From NCBI RefSeq assembly GCF_000719955.1, contig NZ_JOII01000002.1, forward strand, positions 1 to 64,000: 64,000 bases of DNA, in the 5' to 3' direction. Below are positions 1 through 8,364 of the stretch, in pieces. Made by a program: the position numbers and the translations under genes. Positions within the stretch are counted from its first letter, which is position 1; each line of letters starts with the position of its first letter. This stretch comes from Streptomyces albidoflavus. GTDB lineage: Bacteria; Actinomycetota; Actinomycetes; Streptomycetales; Streptomycetaceae. Under the pieces are notes generated by a model. The model made no database searches. It saw only the letters and a program-made list of their open reading frames with translations, and was not told the DNA's origin.

Positions 1-91
1 GGGTGGCGCGGGCCGGGGTGCGGGGTGATCTGGCGAGGGCGAGGGCGTGGCCGAGGGTGGCGTCAGGGGTCATGGGGGAGCCGGGGGTCAC
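1..91 (-). CDS. Partial CDS at window edge, RiPP operon
   Basis: This is the first 30 or so codons of a gene that runs off the left edge. A GTG at 89-91 overlaps the TGA of the YcaO gene in the four-base GTGA arrangement, and an in-frame ATG at 71-73 is an alternative start. The visible peptide (VTPGSPMTPDATLGHALALA) is too short to assign to a family. The overlap implies that it is translated together with the RiPP maturation genes. Confidence 0.45.
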   Translation of the reverse strand, partial: MTPGSPMTPDATLGHALALARSPRTPARAT

Positions 92-1455
92 ATGTGCGGG
101 GCGGGGGCGAGGGTGAAGTCGGCGGGGTCGCGCGGGGGTTCGGTGCGCCAGCCCCGGGCGAGGGCGGCGGTGGCGAAGCGGGGGCAGCCGTAGTAGCCGA
201 AGGCGGCGGGGGCGTTGGGGACGAGGCCGCCGACCAGGACGCGGGCGACGCGCAGGGCGGTCTCGGCGACGTCCTCGGTGGTCAGGTCGAAGGTGAGGAC
301 GCGGTGGCCGCCCGCGGCGAGGGCGGCGTCGAGCCGCTCCCGGCTTCCGGGCGCGAGCTCGGCGACGGGGACGGTCCCGAGGGCGGGTGCGGTGAAGCGG
401 CGGGCGAGGGGGGCGAGGCGCGGGTCGAGCCATGCCTGGACGTGGGCGCCGAGGTCCCGTACGGCGGCGAACTCCTCGCCGCAGTCGTCGAGGTAGCGGC
501 GGTCGGCCCGGTGGTCCAGGTAGAGGCCGCGGGCCAGGACGCCGGCCTCGACGGCCTGGTGCACCCAGCCGTCGGCGGCTTCGGCGCCCAGGGTGAAGAC
601 CCAGGTGTGGACGGCTTCCAGGACGGCCTTGCGGGCGGCTTCGGCCGGGTCGAAGCGGCAGGCGAAACCGGCCGCGTGGACACCCCGCCGGGCGTCGTGG
701 ACCAGGGCGGCCACGCAGGGCGCGAACTCCGAGGGCATCTCGACGATGCTCACCTCCAGGCCGGACCCGGCGAGGTCGGCGTCGAGCCCGGGGACGCTGC
801 CGGGGTCGACGCCCCGGGTGGGCCCGTCCAGGTGCCACCACAGTTCGAGGGCGTCCCGCTCGACCACTTCGAGGAGGGCGCGTTCGGCGGCGTCGGCGAG
901 TCCCTGTCCGGTGGCGATGCCCGCGTAGTTGAGGTGGTGGGTGCGCGGCAGTGCACGCAGTTCTCCCTGGCGCCAGTTGAGGTGGGTGAGGGCGACCGGC
1001 GCCCAGCAGTCGCGGCCGTTCTCCGTGCCGCGCGCCCAGAGGGCGGGGGTGCCGGGCGTGAGCGGGGCGTAGGGGAAGGCGGGGCGGCGGTACTGCCAGG
1101 GCGCGTAGGCGGGCACGTCGTCCGGGCCGTACACCTGGTGTCCCTCGGCGGTGAGCTGGGCGGCGGTGGCGCGGCGGGGTGCGTCGGGGTGGCCGGGCGG
1201 CGGGAGCCGGTTGCCGCAGTACCGTTCGACGGCCTCGGCGACGGCGGCGGTCCAGGCACCGGCCGGGTCGCCGAAGGTGGTGCCGAGCGAGACCCGGTCG
1301 GCGGGCCAGGCGCCGAACCGGCGGGCGTCGGCGACGTGCGCGGTCATGGCGGTGTAGCGGGGTGGCGCGCCCTCGGGGTGCGGGACGGGCGCGACGTCGC
1401 GGACGAGTCCGCAGTGGGGGTCGACGAGGGCGTCGAGGGGCAGGGCGGCGGTCAT
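88..1455 (-). CDS. YcaO-domain RiPP maturation enzyme
   Basis: A 455-residue YcaO protein. YcaO enzymes use ATP to phosphorylate a backbone amide, leading to azoline, thioamide or amidine formation in a peptide. The family ATP-binding pattern is visible: SLGTTFGDPAGAW near 56-68, AEAVERYCGNR near 73-83, and AERALLEVVERDALELWWH near 190-208. The C-terminus ends APAPHM and lacks the PxPxP tail of many azoline-forming YcaOs, so other backbone chemistry, such as amidine formation, is possible. The start overlaps the CocE-like gene by four bases (ATGA). It is the third maturation gene after the precursor at 3962-4096. The family call is firm; the chemistry is inferred. Confidence 0.88.
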   Translation of the reverse strand: MTAALPLDALVDPHCGLVRDVAPVPHPEGAPPRYTAMTAHVADARRFGAWPADRVSLGTTFGDPAGAWTAAVAEAVERYCGNRLPPPGHPDAPRRATAAQLTAEGHQVYGPDDVPAYAPWQYRRPAFPYAPLTPGTPALWARGTENGRDCWAPVALTHLNWRQGELRALPRTHHLNYAGIATGQGLADAAERALLEVVERDALELWWHLDGPTRGVDPGSVPGLDADLAGSGLEVSIVEMPSEFAPCVAALVHDARRGVHAAGFACRFDPAEAARKAVLEAVHTWVFTLGAEAADGWVHQAVEAGVLARGLYLDHRADRRYLDDCGEEFAAVRDLGAHVQAWLDPRLAPLARRFTAPALGTVPVAELAPGSRERLDAALAAGGHRVLTFDLTTEDVAETALRVARVLVGGLVPNAPAAFGYYGCPRFATAALARGWRTEPPRDPADFTLAPAPHM

Positions 1456-2978
1456 CGGCAGGTCTCCGGTACGGGGTCGACGGGGCGGGGGCGGCCGGCC
1501 ACGGGCAGGTGGAGGGCGCTGCCCTCGCTGCGGACGGTGCGGCGGGAGGCGGCCAGGCGGGTGGCGGTGACGGGGTCCTCGCCGGTGTGCGGGTTGCGGG
1601 CGTGCGCGGGGAAGTGGTGGCCGGCGATCTCGACGCGCAGCCTGGTCCCGGCGGCCAGGGTCCGCCCGAGGGTCCCGAGCGGCACGGTGACGGGGTGCGG
1701 GATGCCGGGCGGGGCGTCGCGCCGGACGATGCCGAAGGCGAGGGGATCGGCGCGTCCGGCCGGGTCGAGGGCGACGACGCGGACCGCCCAGTCGGCGCGG
1801 GGCGTGTCCGCGACGACGGTCAGCCGGGCCTCGGCGGGGCCCGCCAGGTCGAGGGGGCGGGGCAGCGGCGGGGTGGCGAGCAGGCAGCGGTCGACGGGGG
1901 CCCCGCGCGGGACGGTGAGGTCGTCGGAGCGTACGGGGCGGTCCGGGTCGGCGGTGAACTCGGCGCCGGCGAGCAGACGCAGGCCGTTGGCGGCGCCGAA
2001 CTGCCACACACAGCCCGCCACTTCGGGCCCTTCGGGCCGGGTCGGGGTGTCCGTGAGGTGGTGCCAGCGTCCGCTCTCCGCGAGGCCGATGACGCCGCGC
2101 CGCCCGGGACCGAGTTCTCCGTCGAGCGCGGCCCGGGCCCAGCGGGCGCAGAGGGCGCCGAGGTCGACGCGGCCCGGGGTGCCGGGGCGGGTCTCCGCCG
2201 TGAGGGTGTGGCCCCACGGGCCGAGCAGCAGCCGGGCGGGGCCGCCCCAGCCGCGCCAGAGGGCGACGGTGTCCTCGGCGAAGGGGTCGCGGGTGCCGCC
2301 GACGGCGAGCAGCGGGAGCCGGGCGGCGGAGCCGTGGGCGACCAGGCGCCCACGCCGGCAGTCCGCCCACAGCGCGGGCCAGGACGGGAGTTGGCGGTCG
2401 AGCCGGTCCGCGATCCGGGTCAGCGGCAGGTGTGCGGGCAGGCTCGGGTCCCGGGCGAGGGCGCGGTCGAGGGCGTCGGGCGCGGAGTCGCGCCGGTCGC
2501 CGTGGGCCGCCCACCAGCCGAGGCGGGCCCAGAGGCGTTCGGGTCCGGTGGGTTCGCGGGCCGTCTCGGTGAGGCCGAGGGCGGGGACGGCGGCGATCAC
2601 CGCGTCCGGGCCTCGGGCGCCGGGGCAGAGGGCGGCGGCGAGGGCGCAGTACGCGGCGTACGAGGCCCCGGCGGCGACCACGCGGCCGTCGCTCCACGGC
2701 TGGGCGCGTATCCAGTCCAGCGTGGCCACGCCGTCCTCGGCCTCGTGGTCGCGGTACGGGTGCCACTCCCCCGCCGAGCCGTGCCGGCCGCGCACGTCCT
2801 GCGCGACGGCGGCGAAGCCGCGCTCCGCCCAGCCGCGCAACTCGGCCCGGTGGGCGCGGCGGTCGTACGGGGTGCGGATCAGCACCGCGGGGTGGGGGCC
2901 CGGCGTGGCGGGGAGGTGGAGGTCGGTGGCGAGGGTGGTGCCGTCGGCGGTGGTGAGGCGGGTGGTCGCGGGCGTCAT
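1452..2978 (-). CDS. CocE/NonD-type alpha/beta hydrolase
   Basis: A 508-residue hydrolase of the X-Pro dipeptidyl-peptidase/CocE family. The N-terminal alpha/beta hydrolase domain has the nucleophile elbow AAGASYAAY (Ser near 106), an acidic segment GGTRDPFAED and a histidine segment LLGPWGHTL. The second half (from about 330) is the beta-rich XPP C-terminal domain. Such enzymes cleave acyl or peptidyl bonds. In this operon it probably trims the leader or hydrolyses a modified bond in the peptide. The ATG overlaps the stop of the E1-like gene, and its own stop overlaps the YcaO start, so the three genes appear translationally coupled. Confidence 0.85.
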   Translation of the reverse strand: MTPATTRLTTADGTTLATDLHLPATPGPHPAVLIRTPYDRRAHRAELRGWAERGFAAVAQDVRGRHGSAGEWHPYRDHEAEDGVATLDWIRAQPWSDGRVVAAGASYAAYCALAAALCPGARGPDAVIAAVPALGLTETAREPTGPERLWARLGWWAAHGDRRDSAPDALDRALARDPSLPAHLPLTRIADRLDRQLPSWPALWADCRRGRLVAHGSAARLPLLAVGGTRDPFAEDTVALWRGWGGPARLLLGPWGHTLTAETRPGTPGRVDLGALCARWARAALDGELGPGRRGVIGLAESGRWHHLTDTPTRPEGPEVAGCVWQFGAANGLRLLAGAEFTADPDRPVRSDDLTVPRGAPVDRCLLATPPLPRPLDLAGPAEARLTVVADTPRADWAVRVVALDPAGRADPLAFGIVRRDAPPGIPHPVTVPLGTLGRTLAAGTRLRVEIAGHHFPAHARNPHTGEDPVTATRLAASRRTVRSEGSALHLPVAGRPRPVDPVPETCR

Positions 2979-3820
2979 GCCGGGCCGCTCCCCCTTGCGG
3001 GCAGCGGGGCCACCGGCGGTACGGGCAGTACGGGGTGTTCGGTGACGGTGAGGTCGCGCAGGTCGACGCGGCGGAGCCTGCGGCGCGCGGGGAGCCCGGA
3101 GCCGGGGCCCGGCGCGGCCCAGGCGAGGAGGTCGGCGGTGAGGAGGGCGGCGACCAGGGCGGCGGCGGCCTCGCCGGGGTGCGGGCCGTTGTCGGGGGTG
3201 CGGTGTCCGGCCCAGTAGGCGGCGAGCTGGCGGTGGGCGGAGGTGGCGGCGAGGCGGCGGAGACGGACGTGGGCGGAGGTCACGTCGCCGGGGGCGGCGG
3301 CGAGCGGTTCGGTCCACAGGTGGGCGCCCTCGCGGTGGCAGCGCAGCCAGGCCGTGCCGTGTGCGGGCAGCCGGTCGGCGGCGTCCCAGAGCGCGGGCGG
3401 CGCCGGCTCGTCGAGGCACCAGACGACGACGGTGGACGCGTCCGCCCCTTCACCGTCGGCGAGCCGGCCGACGTGCTCGGGGGTGGCGTGCCGGGTGCGG
3501 GCGCCTTCGGCGGCCGCGTACCGGGCGAGCGGGCCGGTGAGCCGTGCGTCACCCAGCACCAGGACGGTACGGCCGGTGAGCGCGCCGCCCTCTTCAGGGC
3601 CCGGCCGGACCGCGTGGCCCTCGCGCTCGAACGCCGCCGCGACGCGGGCCACTTCGGCGTCGGAGGCGGCTTCGCCAGCGACCAGGTGGCGGGTGAGCGC
3701 GGCGAGGTCGGCGGTGCCGGTGTCGAGGTGCAGGAACTCGCCCTCGGCGGTGCGTACGGCGGGCCGGCCGCCGGGGACGGTGACGATCCCGGCGCCCGGG
3801 GCGAGTCGGCTGCTGGTCAC
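2975..3820 (-). CDS. E1-like/TOMM leader-binding partner protein
   Basis: A 281-residue protein resembling the E1-ubiquitin-activating-like (ThiF-fold, 'ocin') partners that bind the RiPP leader and activate the YcaO enzyme. The N-terminal third has the winged-helix-like RiPP recognition layout (basic and acidic strands GIVTVPGGRPAV, EFLHLDTGTADLAALTRHL). The middle has a Rossmann-like strand GRTVLVLGDARLTGPLARY but no clear ATP-binding residues, as expected for a catalytically inactive partner. The GTG start at 3818-3820 is chosen because GGAGG stands seven bases before it. The longer reading frame upstream crosses a terminator-like hairpin and is rejected. The assignment rests on context plus weak sequence resemblance. 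Confidence 0.65.
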   Translation of the reverse strand: MTSSRLAPGAGIVTVPGGRPAVRTAEGEFLHLDTGTADLAALTRHLVAGEAASDAEVARVAAAFEREGHAVRPGPEEGGALTGRTVLVLGDARLTGPLARYAAAEGARTRHATPEHVGRLADGEGADASTVVVWCLDEPAPPALWDAADRLPAHGTAWLRCHREGAHLWTEPLAAAPGDVTSAHVRLRRLAATSAHRQLAAYWAGHRTPDNGPHPGEAAAALVAALLTADLLAWAAPGPGSGLPARRRLRRVDLRDLTVTEHPVLPVPPVAPLPARGSGPA

Positions 3821-3884
3821 GGAAACCTCCGTCGGATGAAGTGCGAGGGGATGAGCGGCGCCGCGCTGCGGGGCGCCGAACGCA

Positions 3885-3919
3885 ACGGGCCCGCCCGGGG
3901 GTTCGCCGGGCGGGCCCGT
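3885..3919 (-). terminator. Strong hairpin between precursor and maturation genes
   Basis: A perfect 14-bp stem (3885-3898 with 3906-3919) around a seven-base loop. It lies between the precursor peptide stop and the E1-like gene. Attenuating hairpins in this place are common in RiPP operons and would give more precursor than enzyme transcript. There is no T-tract, as is usual in Streptomyces. Confidence 0.75.
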
Positions 3920-3931
3920 CACGGGTGTCAG

Positions 3932-3955
3932 CCGGCCGCCGTCACCGGCGGCCGG
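3932..3955 (-). terminator. Second tandem hairpin after precursor gene
   Basis: A 10-bp perfect stem (3932-3941 with 3946-3955) with a TCAC loop, directly downstream of the precursor stop codon at 3962. With the hairpin at 3885-3919 it forms a tandem pair that probably stabilises or partly terminates the short precursor transcript. Confidence 0.6.
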
Positions 3956-3961
3956 GGCCGA

Positions 3962-4096
3962 CTACTTGTCGTCCGCGGCACCGGCCTCGTCGGCGTCGTC
4001 GAAGGGGTTCTCGACGAGGGCGTTGGAGTGGGTGGCGGAGAGGTGGGCCAGCTGGCCCGGGTCGGCGATCGGGGCGAACACCTTGTCGTGCTCCAT
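3962..4096 (-). CDS. RiPP precursor peptide (44 aa)
   Basis: A small gene encoding 44 residues that begins MEHDKVFAPIADPGQLAHLS and continues ATHSNALVENPFDDADEAGA to an acidic end ADDK. A GGAGCTC ribosome site precedes the ATG. The peptide has no cysteine. Ser and Thr lie only in the LSATHSN segment, so the modified core probably lies in or after that segment. It is followed by two hairpins and then by E1-like, hydrolase and YcaO genes, the expected layout of a YcaO-dependent RiPP operon. It may belong to the streptamidine-like precursor family, but I cannot confirm this from memory alone. A longer in-frame reading from 4165 would lack a ribosome site. Confidence 0.8.
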   Translation of the reverse strand: MEHDKVFAPIADPGQLAHLSATHSNALVENPFDDADEAGAADDK

Positions 4097-4164
4097 GAGT
4101 TGAGCTCCATTCGGTTCGATGCGTGGTGGACGTGAACGGCGTGGCGCCTGCCGCACCACGGACA

Positions 4165-5001
4165 TTAATGAATATGATTTTCATTCCGCAAGTGGCTTGC
4201 GACCCCCAGAGGGTGATCTGGGTAACAGACCGGCCAGCCGCCCCGCTCGTCCGGCGCCACCCGCCCCTCGACACCCAGCACTTCGGCGAGGAGCGCGGGG
4301 GTGACGATGGCGGCGGGCTTGCCGTCGGCGGCCACCCGGCCGTCCCGGAGGGCGACGATCCGGTCGGCGAACCGGGCGGCGTGGTTGAGGTCGTGCACCA
4401 CCATCACCACCGTCAGACCGCGTTCCGCGCGCAGCCGGACCACGGTCTGGAGCACTTCCAGCTGGTGCCTGAGGTCCAGGTAGGTGGTCGGTTCGTCGAG
4501 GAGGAGAATCCGGGTGTCCTGGGCCAGCGCCATGGCCAGCCGTACGCGCTGCCGCTCCCCGCCGGAGAGCGCGTCGACCGGCCGCCCGGCCCAGTCGGCG
4601 ACCCCGGCGTCGGCCAGCGCCCGCGCGCTCACCGCGTCGTCCCCGTCGCGGAGCATCCCGAGCGGCCCCCGGGCCGCGTACCGTCCCTGCCGGACCAGCT
4701 GGCGCACGGTCAGCCCCGGTACGGGCGGAGCCGACTGGTGGAGCAGGGCCACCCGGCGGGCGGCGCCCCGGCGGGAGAGCCGCGCCACCTCCTCCCCGTC
4801 CAGCAGGACGCGCCCGGCGTCCGGACGGAGCAGCCCGGCGGCGAGCCGCAGGAAGGTGCTCTTCCCGCAGCCGTTGAGGCCGACCAGGGCGACCAGTTCC
4901 CCCGCGCCGATCCGCAGGTCGACCCCGCGCAGCACCTCGCGTCCCGGATAGCCGAACCGCAGCCCTTCCGCGACCACGGCACCCGGTTCCCGATGGTCCA
5001 T
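4165..5001 (-). CDS. FecE-type metallophore ABC transporter ATPase
   Basis: A 278-residue ATPase of iron-chelate/cobalamin-type importers. Walker A is GLNGCGKST (41-49), the signature is LSGGERQR, Walker B is ILLLDEPT and the H-loop is VVMVVHDLNHAA. It follows two FecCD-type permease genes on the same strand and would energise uptake of a metal chelate delivered by the binding protein at 7207-8196. The final residues, NENHIH, are encoded by the Zur-like palindrome that precedes the RiPP precursor gene. Confidence 0.92.
   Translation of the reverse strand: MDHREPGAVVAEGLRFGYPGREVLRGVDLRIGAGELVALVGLNGCGKSTFLRLAAGLLRPDAGRVLLDGEEVARLSRRGAARRVALLHQSAPPVPGLTVRQLVRQGRYAARGPLGMLRDGDDAVSARALADAGVADWAGRPVDALSGGERQRVRLAMALAQDTRILLLDEPTTYLDLRHQLEVLQTVVRLRAERGLTVVMVVHDLNHAARFADRIVALRDGRVAADGKPAAIVTPALLAEVLGVEGRVAPDERGGWPVCYPDHPLGVASHLRNENHIH
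4167..4185. promoter_or_regulatory. Zur-like box upstream of RiPP precursor
   Basis: A 9-1-9 palindrome centred on 4176 with only one mismatched pair, containing TGAATAT-G-ATTTTCA. This matches the actinobacterial Zur pattern TGAAAAT-N-ATTTTCA except at one position. It lies about 70 bases before the precursor ATG and overlaps the last codons of the ABC ATPase gene (the C-terminal NENHIH). The inferred role is zinc-dependent repression of the RiPP operon. Confidence 0.7.
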
Positions 5002-5123
5002 CACTTCTCCTTCCGGCCCCGCCCGTGCTCGCCGGGCGGGGCCGTCACTCGTCGGTACCGGCGGCGCGGACGCCCGCACGGCCGTGGTTCGGTACGCCTC
5101 GGGGGCGTGCGGTGTCGGCCGGC

Positions 5124-6179
5124 TCATCGCAGGTCGGCGCGGCGCCGGGCCACGATCAGCAGCAGGGCGGCGCCCGCGCAGGTGGTCAGGGCACCCACGG
5201 GGACGGTGAGCCGGTCGGCGTCCAGGGCCTGGGCCAGGGCGCGGGAGAGCAGTTGGGCCCCCGCGTCGGCGCCGCCCACCACGACCGCGCCGAGCAGGGC
5301 GGCGCCGGGCAGAGTGGCCCGCAGGTCGGCGCCGAACACGGCGAGGGCGACGTGCGGGACCAGCAGCCCCACGAAGCCGAGCGCGCCCACCGCCGAGACC
5401 GCCCCGGCGGTGAGTGCCACCGCGCAGGCCAGGGCGGCGGCGCGGGCCCGCCCGATGTCGAGGCCCAGCGCGGCGGCCTGTTCGTCGCCGCACCGCAGCA
5501 GCGTCAGCGGCCCGGCCAGCAGCCAGGCGGCGGCCCCCCAGCACAGGGCCCACGGCCACAGGAGTTCCCAGTGCCGCCAGACGCGTCCCTCGGTGGAGCC
5601 GACCAGCCACTGCACGACGCTGCCGAGTTCGCCGGGGGCGATCAGCAGCACCACGGCGGTGGCACCGGTCAGCACGGCGGAGACCAGGACGCCGTGCACG
5701 GCGGTCTGTTCGGGGTCGCCCCGCTCCCGCCCGGCGAGCAGCCAGAGCAGCCCGGCCCCGGCGCAGCCACCGAGGCAGGCGGCCACCACCACGGCGGTCG
5801 GCGACTGCCAGCCGGCCAGGCCGAGCCCGGTCGCGGTGACCGCCCCGAGCACCGCCCCCGGGGTGACCCCGGTGACCTCGGGACCGGCCAACGGGTTGCG
5901 CAGGGCCGACTGGAGGACCAGCCCGGCCAGGGCGAGGCAGGCCCCGGCGGTGAGGGCGACCAGGGCGCGCGGCAGACGGAGGTTGAGCACGATGTGCCGG
6001 GCGAGCGGGTCCCCGCCGCCCGCGAAGACCTCGGCGACGTCGGCCGTGGTCACGGCGGGCCCGGCGACGAGCCCCGCCACCCCGGCCGCGAGGGCGAGGA
6101 CCACCAGGACGGCCGCCTTGACCCGGGTACCGGTCCGGCCTCTCCGGAGCACCGGCGCGGCGGTCCGCGCGGCGCTCAC
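5124..6179 (-). CDS. FecCD-type metallophore permease (second)
   Basis: A 351-residue integral membrane permease of the FecCD/BtuC family with about nine or ten hydrophobic helices. Family segments include RLPRALVALTAGACLALAG, LRNPLAGPEVTGVTPGA, and GFVGLLVPHVALAVFGAD near the C-terminus, which forms the ATPase contact loop. The GTG start at 6177-6179 overlaps the stop of the preceding permease in GTGA form. It forms the transmembrane pore with the protein at 6176-7210. Confidence 0.9.
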   Translation of the reverse strand: MSAARTAAPVLRRGRTGTRVKAAVLVVLALAAGVAGLVAGPAVTTADVAEVFAGGGDPLARHIVLNLRLPRALVALTAGACLALAGLVLQSALRNPLAGPEVTGVTPGAVLGAVTATGLGLAGWQSPTAVVVAACLGGCAGAGLLWLLAGRERGDPEQTAVHGVLVSAVLTGATAVVLLIAPGELGSVVQWLVGSTEGRVWRHWELLWPWALCWGAAAWLLAGPLTLLRCGDEQAAALGLDIGRARAAALACAVALTAGAVSAVGALGFVGLLVPHVALAVFGADLRATLPGAALLGAVVVGGADAGAQLLSRALAQALDADRLTVPVGALTTCAGAALLLIVARRRADLR

Positions 6180-7210
6180 CGCTCGGCCTTCCGCAGGGCG
6201 GCCCGGTCGCCGGGCGCGGGGGCCGGTGAACTGCGTTCGGGCGTGCGCCATTTGAGCAGGGCCACACCGACCGGCACCCCGAACAGGGCGGTCCAGGCGC
6301 CGACCGGGGTCTCGACGGGGGCGAGCAGGAGCCGGGCGGGCAGGTCGGCGCAGACCACGACGACGGCGCCGCAGGCGGCCGCGTACCCGAGCAGCCCCGC
6401 CGCGTCGGCGCCGGGCCGCAGCCGCCGGGCCAGGTGCGGGGCGAGGAAGCCGACCCAGGCCACCGGGCCGCACACCGCGACGACGGGGGCGATGAGCAGC
6501 ACGGTGACGCCGAGCGCGGCCACCCGGGCGCGGCCCACCCGCACCCCGAGGGCCCGCGCGTCGTCGTCGCCCAGGCGCAGCACACCGAGGACGGGGACGC
6601 AGAGGACCAGGGCGGGCAGCGCCACGGCCAGCCACGGCCAGAGCCCGGTGACGTCGTCCCAGGTGCGGGCGGAGAGGCTGCCGAGCAGATAGCGGTAGAT
6701 GAGCTGGAGGTCGAGCTGGTCGGCGAGGACCATCAGTACCAGCAGCGCGGCCTGGAGGGCTGCGGCGACGGCGGCGCCGGTGAGCAGGACCGCCGAGGGG
6801 CTGCGGCCCAGTCCGGCGGCGGCCAGCGTCAGCAGCCCGCCGAGCGCCGCCCCGGCCAGCGCGAGGAAGGGCTGTACGGCGAGCGGCACGGACAGGGAGA
6901 GGACCAGCGGCGCCGCCACTCCCAGGGCGGCCCCGCTGGAGACACCGAGCATCTCGGGCACGGCGAGCGGGTTGCGCAGCGCCTCCTGGAGGACCAGCCC
7001 CGCCGCGCCGAGACAGGCCCCGGCGACCAGCGCCAGCACCAGCCGGGGCAGCCGCAGTTCACCGACGACGACGGAGGCGAGGCCGTCCCCGCCCAGCACC
7101 TGCGGCAGCCGGTGCGCGGGGACGTACGGCGTCCCGAGGCTCAGGGCGGCCACCGCGCAGGGCAGGGCGACGGCGAGCAGCCAGAGCCAGGGAGCGGGCG
7201 GCCGCCTCAC
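6176..7210 (-). CDS. FecCD-type metallophore permease (first)
   Basis: A 344-residue FecCD/BtuC-family permease. Typical segments are RLPRLVLALVAGACLGAAG, QEALRNPLAVPEMLGVSSG, and a C-terminal GFLAPHLARRL coupling loop. The GTG start at 7208-7210 overlaps the TGA of the binding-protein gene by four bases. Long readings extending through the binding-protein gene in this frame are shadows. Together with the next gene it forms a heterodimeric channel for a chelated metal. Confidence 0.9.
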   Translation of the reverse strand: MRRPPAPWLWLLAVALPCAVAALSLGTPYVPAHRLPQVLGGDGLASVVVGELRLPRLVLALVAGACLGAAGLVLQEALRNPLAVPEMLGVSSGAALGVAAPLVLSLSVPLAVQPFLALAGAALGGLLTLAAAGLGRSPSAVLLTGAAVAAALQAALLVLMVLADQLDLQLIYRYLLGSLSARTWDDVTGLWPWLAVALPALVLCVPVLGVLRLGDDDARALGVRVGRARVAALGVTVLLIAPVVAVCGPVAWVGFLAPHLARRLRPGADAAGLLGYAAACGAVVVVCADLPARLLLAPVETPVGAWTALFGVPVGVALLKWRTPERSSPAPAPGDRAALRKAER

Positions 7211-8196
7211 CGCAGTGCGGCCGTGGCCTCGTCGAGCACGATCCCCAGCGACCGGGTGCCGCGCCCCTTGGCCCAGACCTCGGGGTCGACCTCGACGACC
7301 TTGCCCTGCTCGACGGCGGGGATGCGGGCCCAGAGCGGGTTGTCCGCGAGCTTCTCGGAGAGCTTGCCGTCCTCGCCGCCGAAGGAGAGCGTCTCCACGA
7401 AGAGCACGTCGACATCGCGGGCGAGGATCTCCTCCAGGCTGTACGAGCCGTCCACGCCCCGGCTCTTCCACGGGTAGGCGGAGAGCTTGGGGAAGAGCCC
7501 GGCGGCCACGTCGGTCTCGGGCGTCGCGACGCCGAAGTTCTCGTCGCTGCCGAAGATGATGAGCGAGGTCTTCTCGCTCCGGTTCCGCTCGGCCTCGGCG
7601 AGCCGGGTGCGGAAGGTCTTCTCGGCGCGTTCGCCCTGTTCGGTCCGGCCGGTGAGGGCGGCGAGGTCGCGCAGGTAGGCCACGCTGTCCTGCCAGGAGC
7701 CGGGCTGGACGGGCCAGAAGGTGGTGGCGCCTTCGAGGGCGGGGGCGAGCTTGCCGTGGGTGTCCTCCAGACCGATCACCAGGTCGGGCCGGTGGGAGAG
7801 GATCGCCTCGGCCTCGGGGCTCAGGAAGCCGCCGGGGACCACGGGTATCGCGGCGGCCTTCTCCTTGCCGAGGAACTCGGGGTGGGCGAGCAGGCCGGAG
7901 TTGGTGGCGGCCGGGGTCATCCCCAGCTCCGTCAGCATGTCGTCGCAGAGGGCGACCAGGCAGACGATCTTCTCCGGCGGCTTCTCCAGGGAGACGGTGA
8001 CGCCCTTGGCGTCGGTGACGCGGGTGGCGGCCTCGATCGGCCGCACGTCGGTGCCGGTCCGCGCACCGCCGCCCTTCCCCGTTCCCTGGCCGTCGGCCGC
8101 GTCCGGCGCGGGGCCGCCGGTTCCGCAACCGGCCAGCAGTGTTCCCAGGACCGCTGTCGCGGCCCACCGGCGGAGCCTCATCGCTGTGCGTGGCAT
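7207..8196 (-). CDS. FecB-type metallophore-binding lipoprotein
   Basis: A 329-residue substrate-binding protein. It has a signal peptide with lipobox LLAGC (Cys24), then a Gly/Asp-rich linker and a periplasmic-binding-protein fold of the FecB/BtuF class (EKIVCLVALCDDMLTELG, RPDLVIGLEDTHGKL, GKVVEVDPEVWAKGRG). The ATG at 8194-8196 follows a purine-rich GAGGGATGAAG. A Zur-like box lies about 90 bases upstream, so the importer is probably derepressed under zinc limitation. The substrate is unknown. Placement before the RiPP operon makes a peptide metallophore a reasonable guess. Confidence 0.88.
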   Translation of the reverse strand: MPRTAMRLRRWAATAVLGTLLAGCGTGGPAPDAADGQGTGKGGGARTGTDVRPIEAATRVTDAKGVTVSLEKPPEKIVCLVALCDDMLTELGMTPAATNSGLLAHPEFLGKEKAAAIPVVPGGFLSPEAEAILSHRPDLVIGLEDTHGKLAPALEGATTFWPVQPGSWQDSVAYLRDLAALTGRTEQGERAEKTFRTRLAEAERNRSEKTSLIIFGSDENFGVATPETDVAAGLFPKLSAYPWKSRGVDGSYSLEEILARDVDVLFVETLSFGGEDGKLSEKLADNPLWARIPAVEQGKVVEVDPEVWAKGRGTRSLGIVLDEATAALR

Positions 8197-8285
8197 GGCT
8201 TCATCCCTCGGTTCCGTCCTGCGGGGACGCGTGGGACGCCTCTGCGGCCCCGGCGTTCGCCCGTCTTCCGCCGAGAGAATACACA

Positions 8286-8300
8286 TGATAATCATTGCCA
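8286..8300. promoter_or_regulatory. Zur-like box, divergent promoter
   Basis: TGATAAT-C-ATTGCCA is a 7-1-7 arrangement with five of seven pairs matching, typical of Fur-family sites. It lies between the binding-protein gene (minus, start 8196) and the propeller gene (plus, start 8365), so it could control both. Related sites occur at 4167-4185 and 47110-47124. Confidence 0.6.
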
Positions 8301-8364
8301 ATAGAATGCGGTGCGGTTCCGCGCCCTGCGCCCGGCCCCCGCACCCCCTACCGAGGAGTTCCCC

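Noticed and set aside
25..3045. Very long open frame on the plus strand over the YcaO and hydrolase genes
   Set aside because: It is a GC-rich antisense shadow: low-complexity Gly/Arg/Ala composition, no motifs, no ribosome site, and the opposite strand encodes recognisable enzymes.
4096..4165. N-terminal extension of the RiPP precursor to 67 residues
   Set aside because: No ribosome site at the longer start, and it would read through the promoter region; the ATG at 4094-4096 has GGAG in the right place.
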